From the NCBI GenBank assembly GCA_017408185.1, contig JAFQVE010000600.1, forward strand, positions 1 to 43,729: a DNA stretch of 43,729 bases. The letters are read 5' to 3'. Below are positions 10,136 to 21,204 of the stretch, piece after piece. Source of the DNA: Oscillospiraceae bacterium. GTDB lineage: Bacteria; Bacillota_A; Clostridia; Oscillospirales; JAAYXM01. The notes beneath the pieces are model-generated. The model ran no database searches. It was not told the DNA's origin and was given only the letters and a program-made list of their open reading frames with translations. The first letter of the stretch is position 1; each line of letters opens with the position of its first letter. The position numbers and the translations under genes are program-made.

Positions 10136-11101
10136 CTATATCAAGCCGAGTGAACTCAGGGTGAGCTTGCGGGTTCGGTTGAGTTCTGAATTTTTTATAT
10201 CATAGGAGTTGAGATATTCTTTCAAATCCTTCGGGGAAAGACCGAATGTATCCATGCAGACTTTATGAAAATGCGAACTACTTGAAAAACCACATTCATC
10301 TGCCAACTCATAGATGGCTTTATCTTCATACGGAAGCTTTCCGACAACTCTGCGAAGCCGTACAGACGTGAGATATTCATGACAGGTTATTCCGCTGTGT
10401 GCTTTGAAAGAGTCAAGAAAGGTGCTTCGTGACATTGTGGCGTATTTGGCCGCATCGGAAATTGTTATCTTGTCAAAACAGTTGTTTGTTATATACGATA
10501 TTGTTTGATTTATATGCAAGGAACGTTCCTGTAGTGATGATAAATTCTGACCTGAATATGGGGTGTTTATTTTTTTTATGCATAATTCAAGAACTTTTCC
10601 GATGTTTGCAAAAAAACGCCTGGAAAACGCATTATAATCATTTTTTTGAGCATAAAGAAAGTCTAAAAACAGTTCATCAAGATGTTCCTTTTCTTTTCCG
10701 GTAAAGTTCATAAACGGACTTAAATGCATTTTATCAAATAAAGCACAACTGTGATAGGGGGTGAAGAAGGGCAAAATATTTTTCTCAAAAACATCATTTT
10801 TGAAAGAAACTGAAATAACAGTCGTATTTTCTATATCTGAATTTACAGAGTTTATCTGATGAACGGAGAAAGGATAGACTATTGCGAGAGAACCACTGTT
10901 TTGAGTAAGGCGTTGACCGTTAATCGTATGCACATATGAACCCGAAACGGTGTACCATATTTGAGCATAATCGTGATAGTGAAGTTCGCTTATTCTTTTG
11001 TCAACAAGAAGGTCAACGCAAAACGGCTTCAGGGGATTCGGAAAACTGTGCATAGAAATATTCGGCAAAACGCAGGATAATTTAGGTAATAAAACGTTCA
11101 T
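10136..11101 (-). CDS. AraC/XylS-family regulator, cupin plus double HTH (AraC1)
   Basis: 321 residues. The N-terminal half is a cupin-like sensor region (HYHDYAQIWYTVSGS, then IVYPFSVHQI). The C-terminal ~100 residues are an AraC DNA-binding domain: first helix-turn-helix ITISDAAKYATMSRSTFLDSF, second IYELADECGFSSSSHFHKV followed by FGLSPKDLKEYL. The start at 11101 is set by a strong AAAGGAGG site on the minus strand a few bases upstream; an in-frame ATG at 11155 overlaps the predicted -35 element and cannot be the start. It is divergent from giant lyase 2, so it probably controls that operon in response to a sugar. Confidence 0.9.
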   Translation of the reverse strand: MNVLLPKLSCVLPNISMHSFPNPLKPFCVDLLVDKRISELHYHDYAQIWYTVSGSYVHTINGQRLTQNSGSLAIVYPFSVHQINSVNSDIENTTVISVSFKNDVFEKNILPFFTPYHSCALFDKMHLSPFMNFTGKEKEHLDELFLDFLYAQKNDYNAFSRRFFANIGKVLELCIKKINTPYSGQNLSSLQERSLHINQTISYITNNCFDKITISDAAKYATMSRSTFLDSFKAHSGITCHEYLTSVRLRRVVGKLPYEDKAIYELADECGFSSSSHFHKVCMDTFGLSPKDLKEYLNSYDIKNSELNRTRKLTLSSLGLI

Positions 11102-11126
11102 TGAAGCGACCTCCTTTCTGTTTGTT

Positions 11127-11155
11127 ATTATATAATAAACAAAACCTTTTTTCAA
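11127..11155 (-). promoter_or_regulatory. Sigma-A-type promoter of AraC1
   Basis: On the minus strand, TTGAAA (11150-11155) and TATAAT (11127-11132) are separated by exactly 17 nt. The predicted RNA start lies just upstream of the AAAGGAGG site and the ATG at 11101. Confidence 0.75.
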
Positions 11156-11192
11156 GCTGAATTAAATCGGACTTTTTTGCAATTTTTGTTTG

Positions 11193-11222
11193 TTGCTGTG
11201 GTAAGGTAGCATAAGATATAAT
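11193..11222 (+). promoter_or_regulatory. Candidate promoter of the giant lyase 2 operon
   Basis: A perfect TATAAT at 11217-11222 is preceded at 18 nt by a poor -35 (TTGCTG, 11193-11198). A weak -35 is what an activator-dependent promoter would have, fitting control by the divergent AraC1. The leader is about 30 nt and ends in GAGGAGG before the ATG at 11260. Confidence 0.55.
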
Positions 11223-11259
11223 ATAGACAGGGAAGTTTCGTTTATGAGGAGGAAAACTA

Positions 11260-14200
11260 ATGAAAAGAATATTATCAATGATTCTTGCGTGTTGTATGCT
11301 TATGTCAATGCTTCCGCTTTCATATGCAGAAAGTGTGCAAACCGGAAATAAGGTTGTATATGATTTTGAGGATAAGTTTCAGGTAACGGATCCTGCAACA
11401 CCTTATTCTTCGCTGACCTACGACACAAACAATAACCTTTGGGAATATAAAGCCAATTCCAAAGGTTATACAAATATCCTGTCGACGGGGGCTGTGATAA
11501 GAGCACATAAGAGTATTGGTGAGATTGCGCTTATAGCCCAGAATCCGGAAAAAACTGATAATGCAGATAAAGCATATTGGATTGCTTTTGAAATCAATGT
11601 TCCGAAAAAGGGAAATTACAGCCTTTCTGTAAATGCTACTCCTCTTGCATACGGTAAGTCAACATATATCGATACATATTTGTTTAATGCAAACGGCGTA
11701 ACGGAAGTAGAAGACGGTATTATTCCAGATAATAAGCTGACAAGTAAAAAATTCAAAGCAGATACCGAAAATGAGACTTTGTCTCTCGGAAAAAAAGAAC
11801 TTGATGCAGGAAAATATTATTTTGTTTTTAGTCCGGCATCTTCAAGAAGCAATTCTTCGGGAAAACTCAACGGATCATTTGTTTATCTGCACAACTTCAC
11901 ACTCGAGGCGGACATAGAGCTTGAAAGTGCGTCTGTTTCACTTCAGGAAAACATCCTTTATCCGGGTGAGTACACAAATGCAAAGGCAAGTGCCAAAAAT
12001 AATATCGGGGAAGATTTGTTGCTTGATGAAGTCGGCGTTGAATTCAAAAGTTCGGATGAATCAGTTGCAATAATCAGTTCCTCCGGAGAAATATATGCGG
12101 TATCGCCCGGAACAACCGAAATTACCGCAACGGTAAGAGCGAGCACAAGTTCCAAAACGAGTGCTCCGCAAGTGCTTACCGTAAAATCAGTCGGACAGGC
12201 GGAGAATATCCCGCAAGAGCTTTCCTTTGATTTTCCGCAGGGTTTTATCTATATAGGACAAGCTGTAGCCGTAAAAATAGCGGACGTGAATGGAAATTAT
12301 CCCGGTGACGGAATAAAGTATACATATAGTATTCAGGATGAAAGTATTATATCCGAGAAAAACGGAACATTCTCCGCAAAAAAGATTGGAAAAACAAAGG
12401 TAGATGTTCTTGCGGAATTTGGAGAAGAAAGAAGAGAATTTACATTTGATGCTGTTGTTGTGGGAGAAAACCTGCTTGTAAGACACGGTGTAGATCATGG
12501 TCAGTTTGAAAACAGCATCTATATGAAGGATGGTTCGGTTTCCGGAGTGACGGATAAAACATCGCTCTGGAACGTTACAAAAAACGGAGCTAGGGATAAC
12601 TTTACATATGAGCTTCTTAAAAATCAGCTTTCACCAACAAAAACAGCGTTTACCAATATTGCAAAAATAAGCTTTGAAGAATCGGTGACTTCAACTCTTG
12701 CATACAACATTCTGCGCCTTCAGGGTCGTACCGGATACTACGCACCGGACAGCACAGACCACAACGGTCTTGTAAATCTCGACCCCAATAAACTATATGA
12801 GCTTACCGGCTATATAAAGAGTGAAAACATAGATGCAGATCCGGTACTTGCAAAAGCTGAACTTTATTATTATACGCTCACGGGACAGAAAGCAACTGCA
12901 CTTAAAAACTATAACAATACGCCGTGGGAGAAAAAAACAGGAGCGCAGGATTGGACGCAGTTTACCGTTCCTGCGGTGTGGCTCAATTGGAATGGATATG
13001 ACGGCATAACAGTTGACCCCCGAGTGGAAATTCAAATGCCGGATGAAGCGAATGGAGACTATTACATTGCAAATCTTCATCTGCATGAGGTATGCTTTGA
13101 TAGTGTTGATTTCCGTCTTGTAGGTACAATTGAAAATCCAAAAACCTACGACACATTCAAAACGTCGTTCAGGGCACTTACAAATACAGGCAATGAAATT
13201 ATTTCCGGAGATACCAATCAGACGATAATTGCGAAATATTCTTCAACAAACGAAAATGTTGCAAGAGTTTCAGAAGACGGCATTATTACCGTTGTGAGTG
13301 ATGGCGAATGTGATATTCTTGCCGAGGTTACGATCAATAACGTAACAAAAACCGGAAGAATTCCTGTGTCTGTTTCGGGACTTGAGGTAATGTTTGAAAA
13401 AGTCAAGGTAACACATCCCGAGACAATTGAGGTCGGAAAAAACGATGCTACGGAAATCAAATGTCTTAATACCGATGGCACGGAGTATTCGGGAGATGAC
13501 CTGACAATATACTATGAGAGCAATACTCCCGGTCTTGCAACAATAGATCAGAATGGAATAATCACAGCTAAAAATCCCGGAAAAGCAGTTTTCTCAATCA
13601 CTGCAAATGTCGGATTATATAATACAAAAACGACTTTTGAAATAATTATAGTTGATAACACCGAGCTTGCAAGTGCCGGTGTTACCGGAGCAGAAAGCAT
13701 AGAAAAGGGCTTTTCAACCAAGCTTTCGGCAGTTGCACTTCACAGCAGCGGAAACACGGCAGATATATCGCAATGTGAAGTTGAGTTTTCGCTTTGTGAT
13801 GAAGCAGATATTGCAATTCTTGAAGTTTTTGAAGATGGAACCGTAACCGGTATATCAGAGGGAACTGCGGATGTTCAGGTAAGTGTAACTCTCAACGGTA
13901 AAACTGTTACAAGTAATCCTTATTCAATTGAGGTCACAGGCGAAAATCCGAAGAGTAAATCCTGGGATTTCCGTGCAAGACCAAATAACTCCTCTGCGCT
14001 TGATGCAACGCTTGAAGCTGATGGCTGGTGTGTAAACCGTGATAAAACTGCGCCGACAAGGGTAACGGCAGCTTTGGGCGGCAACTTTTCGGCAATACGC
14101 TGTTTGAGTTCTTCAATCCAGTTCAGCGCTCCGAAGGCAGACAACACGATAGAGTCCGATCTTGCAATTGATTTTACAGTTGATCACTCCGGCTGGTATC

Positions 14201-17200
14201 AGCCTGTCTTTGTCGGAAGACGTGTAAAGACAGGTAAGGATGCAAATCTCTATATAGATGGAGAATATGCAGGATATTGCAATTTCAAATCGGGTGGAAA
14301 TGACACCGATATACCTGCTACTGTAAAGCTTAATCCGATTTATCTTGAAAAAGGAACACATACTCTTACTCTTCGCGCACAGACGGTAGGATATCTCTAT
14401 CCGATAAGCTTTTCGATAAAGTGGCTTGGTGATGAACCTTTGGAAACGGGCGTTCGCATCATTCCCGAAAAGACCTCGTTTGCAGTTGGAGAGACAATAA
14501 GTTTCGATGTTGTAGCCGACCTTTCCGGAGGTATGACCTATAAATTCGGAAATAATCTTGATGGAAAACTAAATGAGGTAAGAAGCTTTATTGCATCGGT
14601 CTCGGGAGAGGGGACAGCAACTGTATCGGGCTACGACATAACGGCAAAAAAAGCAGGAAAAATTATCCTCTCAGCCGATGTGAAATATAATGAGAAAAAC
14701 TATTCTCGGGAAACAGAACTTGAAATTTCTCCCGAGGGCTTTGCAATCGTCAAGCTTTCTTCTGATGCCCGGGTAATGAAGCCGGATTCCGAGGGCGGTG
14801 TAATCACCGTTTCTGCTCTTAACCATCTTGGCAAGGAAATTCAGCTTGGAGCAAATGATACTGTGGTGTTCTCTACATCCGATGAAACGATCGTAACCGT
14901 TGATGAAAGTGGTTATATGACTCCGGCAGGCAAAGGAACGGCAACGATAAGTGTCGAGGTAACAATTGACGGAGTTGCACAAACAGGATACCTGAATGTA
15001 TCAGTTCGTGACGGCAAAACAAGAAGCACCTATTACACCGAAGAAAGAGTGCTTGCGGCACGGGAAAACATATCCGGGTATGATTGGGCGAAAGAAGAAA
15101 AAGAAACTGCTGTTGATACAGCGGATTATTATCTGCAGTATACAGATGCACTTTATGAAATGATTCCGTCACAGGGAATTCCGAGAAGCTACCATGTAGG
15201 CTATAATGAAGATCCCGATATCCGCATATGCCGATACTGTGGAGCGAATCTCCAGCAATACGGCTCATACCCGTGGTCGGTTAATGCACTTACTCGTCCG
15301 TGGAAGGTTCAATGTCCGGATTGTAAGCGTCTTTTCCCAAGTAACGATTTTGCAAAGCTTTATGAGCTTGGCAAAAACGAACACGGCGAATATGATGTTG
15401 CCCTTGCACACGAGAGAAATGAAAAGCTGCGCATAGAGACAAACGGTGAGGTGGATTATCTTAAAAATACGCTTTACCCTGAATTATATAACCCGTCAAG
15501 TGATTTTTACAACAAGGACCCGCGTACCGGAGATACAATCGACGGAACAAAGTGGGGTGTTGACGATGGTCTTGGATATGATACCGGAAGAGTGTACCCC
15601 AACGGAACACCGGAAGTTCATACCTATATTGCCGCGGCAAATCATTTGTCAATCTGGAAGCATCCGCTTTCAAAACTGGGAAAAGGTGTTGTATTTGATG
15701 CAATCACAAGCTTCCGTGATGCATATGTTTACACAGGCAATGCAAAATACGGAAGAGCAGGTGCAATATTGCTTGACAGAATTGCAGACCTCTATCCTGA
15801 CTATAGTGTAGATGCATTTTATGATGCAAGCTCAGGAGTTGATAAATATCACAACTCGGGCGGAAATGTAGGAAAAATTCTTGGTGCTATATGGGATGCT
15901 ACTTCTTTCACCGGAGAATTTGCAACAGCATATGATGCATTCTTCCCCATGTATGATGATTCTCAGGTTATAAACTATTTGTCCGAGAAAGCAGTAAAAT
16001 ACAGTTACGGCGAAAAACTCATTGAGGATGAAAACGGGCAGATGCAGGTGACAAGCGAAACCGTGCGTCAAAATATTGAAAAGAATTTCCTTGAGGAAGT
16101 CTATTTTGCAATAAAGACATCCACAATCGACGGAAACTTCGGAATGAAGCAAGACACACTTTCCAAGGTCGCTGTGGTTTACGACACAGAACCGTTGACG
16201 AGTGAAATGATTCAATTCATAATGCAATCCGGTGAGAACACAAAAGGCGTTTCGTGTACCGGTGGTAATGTTTTTGCCGAACTTATGAATACAGTTGACC
16301 GTGATGGTTACGGTGATGAATCCTCGTTTGGCTACAACAAAGGATGGCCGCGGGATATTTTGGAAACAGTAAAAACTCTTGCTCTTTATGAGAATGTTTC
16401 CGAGGAGTATAATCTCATAGCAAATCCGAAGTTTGTTAAGATGTTGTCTATGGAAACCGGAGGTCTTGTTGCCGGAATGCGTTGCATCAATCTTGGTGAT
16501 GCAGGTGGTCCGGGACAAATAGGGATAAGCTTTGATTCCGACCTCTTCCTTGCCGCACTCAGCTCGGTTGATAGCTGGAATGCATCGGAAGAATTCAAGG
16601 AGCAACAGCGGATTCTGTATTCGCAGATTTTATATCTCAACAACGGTAATACAACAAAAGATTTGCATTTTGATATCTTCACAAAAGATCCTGAGTCAAT
16701 TCAAAAGGCAATTGATGATATCATCCGCGAACACGGAGAATATGAGCTTGTGAAGAGTGATATCCGCACAGGTTTTGGTCTGGCAATTCTTCAGGATGGC
16801 GTGGACTTCCGTGGTAAGACCCCCTCCTCAAATCTTGATATCACCACCCGTGCACTATGGATGTATTTTGGCGGAGGCACAACCTCACATAAGCATTATG
16901 ATGGATTACAGCTTGGCATTGATGCCTTTGGAATGAATCTGTCGCCCGATCTCGGATATCCTGCCGACACGGGTGCTCAGGGCGGAAAGATTCGTGTTCA
17001 CTGGGTATCTGGAACTGTTTCTCACAATACTGTTGTTGTAAATGATATGCGTCAGGTGAAAGCTTCTTCAGCAGGAAATGTTATGCACTTTGACGATTCC
17101 GGAGAAATCAAGGTAATGGATGTTGATATGCCGGATGTTTATGGGCAGTATGTAGACACTTACAGAAGAACGGTTGTTTCTGTTGATGTTGACGATACCG

Positions 17201-19209
17201 TTTCTTACGCACTCGACTTCTTCCGCATCATAGGCGGAGATGAGCACGTATACAGTTTCCACGCACAGAGCAGAGAGGCAGAAACCGACCTTGATATGTT
17301 CTCTCAGCCTGTCGGAACTTATGCCGGCGCAGATGTTCCTTATGGGGATGACACATATTCCGCTTCGCACGATTCGGGATATAACTACCTCAAAAATGTC
17401 GAACGTGCACAGGCTCCGGGAACAGGAAACTTTACTGTGGACTTTGATATCGAAAAAATGCGTAAGTTCAGTTTTACAGAGCGTGATTGGCATCTGCGAC
17501 TTACAATGCTCAATGACTTTGAACTAAATGAAGTCGCACTTGCAGACGGTGAAGCCCCTGAAAGAGGTGAAAATCCGCCAACATATAAGTATGTGCTTGC
17601 ACGGCGCAGCGGAAAGAATATGAATACGCTGTTTACTACGGTGCTTGAGCCATACATCGGAACAAGTAACATCAAATCCCTCGAGCGTGTAGGTGTAAAA
17701 CGTGCGGATGGCGGTGCAATGAGAAGTGCCGATTCGGTCGCTGCAGTAAAGGTTACACTCAAAAACGGCAGAGTTGATTATGTTGTGTATTCAACGAATA
17801 ACGAAATAACTTATCGCATTGATGATTTGTTTGACTTTTGCGGCTTTGTCGGAGTCTATACTGTTTCGGAAAACGATAGCAGCACATCTTTCAGAAGTTA
17901 TCTCCTTGACGGAACGAAGATAGGAGAAACTGAAACTGAAAGTGCGGCGATAGAAGGAATCGTAAAGAATTTCACAAGAGAGCCTGAGTTTGAAAACTTC
18001 ATTGAAATTAAACTTTCAAACGGAACAGATCCGTCAGAGATCGACACATCTGCTCTTTGCGGAAAGCTTCTCGATATTGAAAACGATGGTTTCCGCAACG
18101 GAGATTATTGGATAAAGAATGCAACGATTGATGGTGATATATTACGACTTGATATCGGTGACGTTACAACTGTCCGAGGATATGTAGATGCTTTCGATTT
18201 CTCAAAGGGATATGTATGCAATATAGAAGAACATCAGAAGGCTCGTATCGCACTTGCGTGTTATGATACTTCAGCACCGGACTTTGCTCCCGTGAAGGAT
18301 ACTACTGTATCTGCAGGAAGCTCAATCACAATTCCTCTTAATGTTTTAAGTCCCGAAGGAAGAAATATAGAACTAATCGGAACAACGATTCCGCGAGGAA
18401 TGAGCATTGACAATGAGAAAATGGAACTTATCTGGAAACCGAGTTCATCTCAGGTTGGCGAAAATCACGTTGCAATAACTGCATCAGACGGAGTTCTGAC
18501 GACAACAGTCCGATTTACAATAACTGTATACGGCTCGACTTCCGGCGGAGGTGGTGGCGGCGGTGCAACCACTCCAACAACACCCTCGGATAAAACGGAG
18601 AATGATAAGGAACCGGAAATCAATGTAGGGGAGGATATCATCCTCCCGCCTGCAGAGTCAGATGCGCACTTCATTGACCTCGGTGCTCACGCCTGGGCGG
18701 AAGATGCAATCAATTCCCTTGCTTCGAGCGGAATAATCCGCGGAACAAGCGAAAACACCTTCTCACCGGGAAGCAATATAACGCGTGCCGATTTTGCAAT
18801 ACTTCTTGTTCGTGCATTCAAACTTGAAAGCGACAATGCTGAGAACTTTACAGATGTTCTTGAAAGTGACTATTTTGCACGTGAGCTTGCAATAGCAAGA
18901 AATAACGGTATTGTAAACGGTGTTGGTGATAATAAGTACGCACCGAGAAACACTATCACCCGTCAGGATATGATGGTAATCGAATACCGTGCACTAAAAA
19001 GTATGGACAAAATCGAAAAACGGAACGACACACAGGTCGTTTCCTACGAGGATTTCGATAAGGTGGCAGACTATGCAAAGGAAGCAGTCTTGACCCTCGT
19101 CGGAGCAGGGATTGTAAACGGAAAGTCCGACCTCATTGCACCGGCCGATTACACTACACGAGCCGAGGTTGCAGTGCTTATAAAACGTATTCTTGACTAT
19201 ATGTCATAA
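11260..19209 (+). CDS. Giant SLH-anchored heparinase II/III-type polysaccharide lyase 2 (2649 aa)
   Basis: Signal peptide at 1-24. The N-terminal module (~28-220, VVYDF start, AYWIAFEINVP core) matches the protein encoded next door at 19233. Then come several BIG_2-like Ig domains (from ~225), a CBM4/9-like region (~410-610, GRTGYYAPDSTDHNGL, LYELTGYIKSENI), more Ig domains, and a second carbohydrate-binding-like region (~905-1060). Lyase part: CxxC...CxxC (Cys1324/1327, 1352/1355), GNFG (Asn1626), YN (Tyr1692), SHKHYD (His1877) and SHNTVVV. The C-terminus has the He_PIG-like domain, a Gly-rich linker and three SLH repeats (~2470-2649). Compared with giant lyase 1 it has gained binding and Ig domains but keeps the same catalytic core. 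It is probably a surface-bound beta-eliminating lyase; substrate unknown. Confidence 0.9.
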   Translation: MKRILSMILACCMLMSMLPLSYAESVQTGNKVVYDFEDKFQVTDPATPYSSLTYDTNNNLWEYKANSKGYTNILSTGAVIRAHKSIGEIALIAQNPEKTDNADKAYWIAFEINVPKKGNYSLSVNATPLAYGKSTYIDTYLFNANGVTEVEDGIIPDNKLTSKKFKADTENETLSLGKKELDAGKYYFVFSPASSRSNSSGKLNGSFVYLHNFTLEADIELESASVSLQENILYPGEYTNAKASAKNNIGEDLLLDEVGVEFKSSDESVAIISSSGEIYAVSPGTTEITATVRASTSSKTSAPQVLTVKSVGQAENIPQELSFDFPQGFIYIGQAVAVKIADVNGNYPGDGIKYTYSIQDESIISEKNGTFSAKKIGKTKVDVLAEFGEERREFTFDAVVVGENLLVRHGVDHGQFENSIYMKDGSVSGVTDKTSLWNVTKNGARDNFTYELLKNQLSPTKTAFTNIAKISFEESVTSTLAYNILRLQGRTGYYAPDSTDHNGLVNLDPNKLYELTGYIKSENIDADPVLAKAELYYYTLTGQKATALKNYNNTPWEKKTGAQDWTQFTVPAVWLNWNGYDGITVDPRVEIQMPDEANGDYYIANLHLHEVCFDSVDFRLVGTIENPKTYDTFKTSFRALTNTGNEIISGDTNQTIIAKYSSTNENVARVSEDGIITVVSDGECDILAEVTINNVTKTGRIPVSVSGLEVMFEKVKVTHPETIEVGKNDATEIKCLNTDGTEYSGDDLTIYYESNTPGLATIDQNGIITAKNPGKAVFSITANVGLYNTKTTFEIIIVDNTELASAGVTGAESIEKGFSTKLSAVALHSSGNTADISQCEVEFSLCDEADIAILEVFEDGTVTGISEGTADVQVSVTLNGKTVTSNPYSIEVTGENPKSKSWDFRARPNNSSALDATLEADGWCVNRDKTAPTRVTAALGGNFSAIRCLSSSIQFSAPKADNTIESDLAIDFTVDHSGWYQPVFVGRRVKTGKDANLYIDGEYAGYCNFKSGGNDTDIPATVKLNPIYLEKGTHTLTLRAQTVGYLYPISFSIKWLGDEPLETGVRIIPEKTSFAVGETISFDVVADLSGGMTYKFGNNLDGKLNEVRSFIASVSGEGTATVSGYDITAKKAGKIILSADVKYNEKNYSRETELEISPEGFAIVKLSSDARVMKPDSEGGVITVSALNHLGKEIQLGANDTVVFSTSDETIVTVDESGYMTPAGKGTATISVEVTIDGVAQTGYLNVSVRDGKTRSTYYTEERVLAARENISGYDWAKEEKETAVDTADYYLQYTDALYEMIPSQGIPRSYHVGYNEDPDIRICRYCGANLQQYGSYPWSVNALTRPWKVQCPDCKRLFPSNDFAKLYELGKNEHGEYDVALAHERNEKLRIETNGEVDYLKNTLYPELYNPSSDFYNKDPRTGDTIDGTKWGVDDGLGYDTGRVYPNGTPEVHTYIAAANHLSIWKHPLSKLGKGVVFDAITSFRDAYVYTGNAKYGRAGAILLDRIADLYPDYSVDAFYDASSGVDKYHNSGGNVGKILGAIWDATSFTGEFATAYDAFFPMYDDSQVINYLSEKAVKYSYGEKLIEDENGQMQVTSETVRQNIEKNFLEEVYFAIKTSTIDGNFGMKQDTLSKVAVVYDTEPLTSEMIQFIMQSGENTKGVSCTGGNVFAELMNTVDRDGYGDESSFGYNKGWPRDILETVKTLALYENVSEEYNLIANPKFVKMLSMETGGLVAGMRCINLGDAGGPGQIGISFDSDLFLAALSSVDSWNASEEFKEQQRILYSQILYLNNGNTTKDLHFDIFTKDPESIQKAIDDIIREHGEYELVKSDIRTGFGLAILQDGVDFRGKTPSSNLDITTRALWMYFGGGTTSHKHYDGLQLGIDAFGMNLSPDLGYPADTGAQGGKIRVHWVSGTVSHNTVVVNDMRQVKASSAGNVMHFDDSGEIKVMDVDMPDVYGQYVDTYRRTVVSVDVDDTVSYALDFFRIIGGDEHVYSFHAQSREAETDLDMFSQPVGTYAGADVPYGDDTYSASHDSGYNYLKNVERAQAPGTGNFTVDFDIEKMRKFSFTERDWHLRLTMLNDFELNEVALADGEAPERGENPPTYKYVLARRSGKNMNTLFTTVLEPYIGTSNIKSLERVGVKRADGGAMRSADSVAAVKVTLKNGRVDYVVYSTNNEITYRIDDLFDFCGFVGVYTVSENDSSTSFRSYLLDGTKIGETETESAAIEGIVKNFTREPEFENFIEIKLSNGTDPSEIDTSALCGKLLDIENDGFRNGDYWIKNATIDGDILRLDIGDVTTVRGYVDAFDFSKGYVCNIEEHQKARIALACYDTSAPDFAPVKDTTVSAGSSITIPLNVLSPEGRNIELIGTTIPRGMSIDNEKMELIWKPSSSQVGENHVAITASDGVLTTTVRFTITVYGSTSGGGGGGGATTPTTPSDKTENDKEPEINVGEDIILPPAESDAHFIDLGAHAWAEDAINSLASSGIIRGTSENTFSPGSNITRADFAILLVRAFKLESDNAENFTDVLESDYFARELAIARNNGIVNGVGDNKYAPRNTITRQDMMVIEYRALKSMDKIEKRNDTQVVSYEDFDKVADYAKEAVLTLVGAGIVNGKSDLIAPADYTTRAEVAVLIKRILDYMS

Positions 19210-19232
19210 ATGATAAATGGAGGTTTAAGACA

Positions 19233-21185
19233 ATGAAAAAAGTATTATCAATTTTCCTCGTCCTCACAGTGCTTATTTCGCTCATCCCGACTGTATTCGC
19301 AGCGGACACGGAAACAACAGCCGGAATTAAGGTTGTGTATGATTTTCACAGTGATTTAATTGTTGATGATTTCAATTTGACAGATCTTACATACACAACT
19401 ACAAACGGATTTTGGCAGTTTGAAAAATCTTATAGTGGAAGAGAGGTCATAAATACTTCTTCAGGAACCGGATTCAGAGCAGAAAACGGATACATTAAGA
19501 CAATAGCACAAAATCCAACTTTGTATGAGAATAATCCCACAGGGAAACCGTACTATTGGATTGGTTTAAAAATAAATGTGCCAAAAGCAGGGAATTACAA
19601 TCTGGAAATATTGGCAAACGCTGTAAGCTCCGGAACTGCAACTTGGATTGAAGCGTTTGTATTTAAAGCTGACGGCGTGACCAATATAGAGGATGGTCTT
19701 GTGTCTGACAATAAGCTGACGAGAAAGACAAAATTTAAAGCCGACAAAGTTGATGAAACACACTTGGTAGGAAGCAAAGAGCTTGATGCAGGTGAATATT
19801 ATTTTGTATTCCAACCTGCTACAAACCGAACAGTGAGTGGTAGTCCATCGACCGGCGGATATGTATTTCTGAAAAAACTTACCCTTACCGAAGGTGACGG
19901 CTCTCTTGCAGTACCGGTGATTTCAAGCCTCACGGCAAACGGAAATCAAGTAATTGCAACGGCAGCAAAAATGAGCGACAATACAGATGCAACCGATGTT
20001 ACATATTCATATGCAGTAGCGGATGACGATACAGCTCTTGCAGAAGTTGATGCAAATACCGGCGTTGTAACAGGTCTTGCAGACGGAAATGCTACAATCA
20101 TTGCAACTGCAACAAAGAATGGTCAGTCTTCTTCAAAATCAATTGAAGTACATGTTTTAGGTCCCGTAACAGAACCGGACAACACCCAAAAACTCACCGA
20201 TGCTTTTGCTCACGAAAGCACAACTGAAAATGCAGTAGAAGTTCCGTCTGCAGGTGTAACGGTAAATACATATGTATATGCTGTTGACGGAACAAAGCAG
20301 AACCTTGACAACTCCGTAAAAGTAGCAGCGGGAACAATATGCGAAGTTGATGCGGATAAAATAGAGGGTATGGAAAATTATACCTTCCTTTACTGGGCAA
20401 AAGGTGCTTCAATGGATAAAAAACAAATAGTTTCGGGTTCCTCTGCGTATTCATTTATCCCGACCGTTGAGGCAACACACCTCATCGCAGTATTTGCTCC
20501 GATAAATGCAACAGAAACAGCGAAGGCAGAGTTCTATAACGGAAATGGTCAGCTTCTCCCTGATTATACCATGGAAAACGACAATACAACGATTCCTGCT
20601 CTTCCTTCTATGGCAGGATACGGCGATGCAACTCATTGGGAATTATACGGCGACAACACAAAAACACAGTATAAAGAAGGTGACAGAGTTCCGCTTTCCG
20701 GAAATATGATTTTTGTTGCACAGTATAAAGAACTTGAAGAGGATATCACCATCAATGTAATCGGTGGGTCTTGTGATGCAGATAAGTATAAATACGGTGA
20801 TGTTGTCACCTGCACACCGGAAACGGAAAATAACTTTATGTGCTGGAAAAAGGACGGAGTTATTGTCAGCACAGACACCGAATATACCTTCAATGCATGG
20901 GAATCGTGCGATATTGAGGCAGTATATGGGGAACATATGTTTACCGGTAAGGCAACAAAGCTTCTTATCGATATCTTTAACGATAAGCTCATTATGGCTG
21001 AGTTTATTGGACTTTCAAATTACGGTACTGTGGTTGAAAAGGGTATAATGATCGGAAATAAGCGTTTTGCAATGCAAAAGCCCTTCGCAACTCAATTCAC
21101 ACTTGCGGCAGATACCGCATCGGAAGCGGAGACTGCCGTGGCTTATGCAATATTTGACGACGGCACGATGATAACAGACAAATAA
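19233..21185 (+). CDS. Secreted pair-partner protein of giant lyase 2 (650 aa)
   Basis: Signal peptide at 1-24 (ends AFAAD-like). Residues ~28-222 are the same module as the N-terminus of giant lyase 2: VVYDF, IAQNP, YYWIGLKINVPKAGNY, SDNKLT, LDAGEYYFVF in the same order and spacing. A BIG_2-like domain follows (~228-310), then three InlB/Flg_new-like repeats (FLYWAKG, WELYGD, FMCWKKDG) and the C-terminal cap (VVEKGIMIG, AYAIFDDG). There is no SLH domain or enzyme motif. GGAGG precedes the ATG; it lies 23 bp after giant lyase 2 with no hairpin between, so the two are co-transcribed. Its role is unknown; binding the same glycan or docking with the lyase would fit the shared module. Confidence 0.87.
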   Translation: MKKVLSIFLVLTVLISLIPTVFAADTETTAGIKVVYDFHSDLIVDDFNLTDLTYTTTNGFWQFEKSYSGREVINTSSGTGFRAENGYIKTIAQNPTLYENNPTGKPYYWIGLKINVPKAGNYNLEILANAVSSGTATWIEAFVFKADGVTNIEDGLVSDNKLTRKTKFKADKVDETHLVGSKELDAGEYYFVFQPATNRTVSGSPSTGGYVFLKKLTLTEGDGSLAVPVISSLTANGNQVIATAAKMSDNTDATDVTYSYAVADDDTALAEVDANTGVVTGLADGNATIIATATKNGQSSSKSIEVHVLGPVTEPDNTQKLTDAFAHESTTENAVEVPSAGVTVNTYVYAVDGTKQNLDNSVKVAAGTICEVDADKIEGMENYTFLYWAKGASMDKKQIVSGSSAYSFIPTVEATHLIAVFAPINATETAKAEFYNGNGQLLPDYTMENDNTTIPALPSMAGYGDATHWELYGDNTKTQYKEGDRVPLSGNMIFVAQYKELEEDITINVIGGSCDADKYKYGDVVTCTPETENNFMCWKKDGVIVSTDTEYTFNAWESCDIEAVYGEHMFTGKATKLLIDIFNDKLIMAEFIGLSNYGTVVEKGIMIGNKRFAMQKPFATQFTLAADTASEAETAVAYAIFDDGTMITDK

Positions 21186-21204
21186 GTTAAAAAAGCACAG
21201 GCGG

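Noticed and set aside
15832..16605. Long minus-strand reading frame (257 codons) opposite giant lyase 2
   Set aside because: It lies wholly antisense to a conserved lyase core, has no ribosome binding site or recognisable motif, and follows from codon usage on the other strand. The same applies to other antisense frames in the giant genes.
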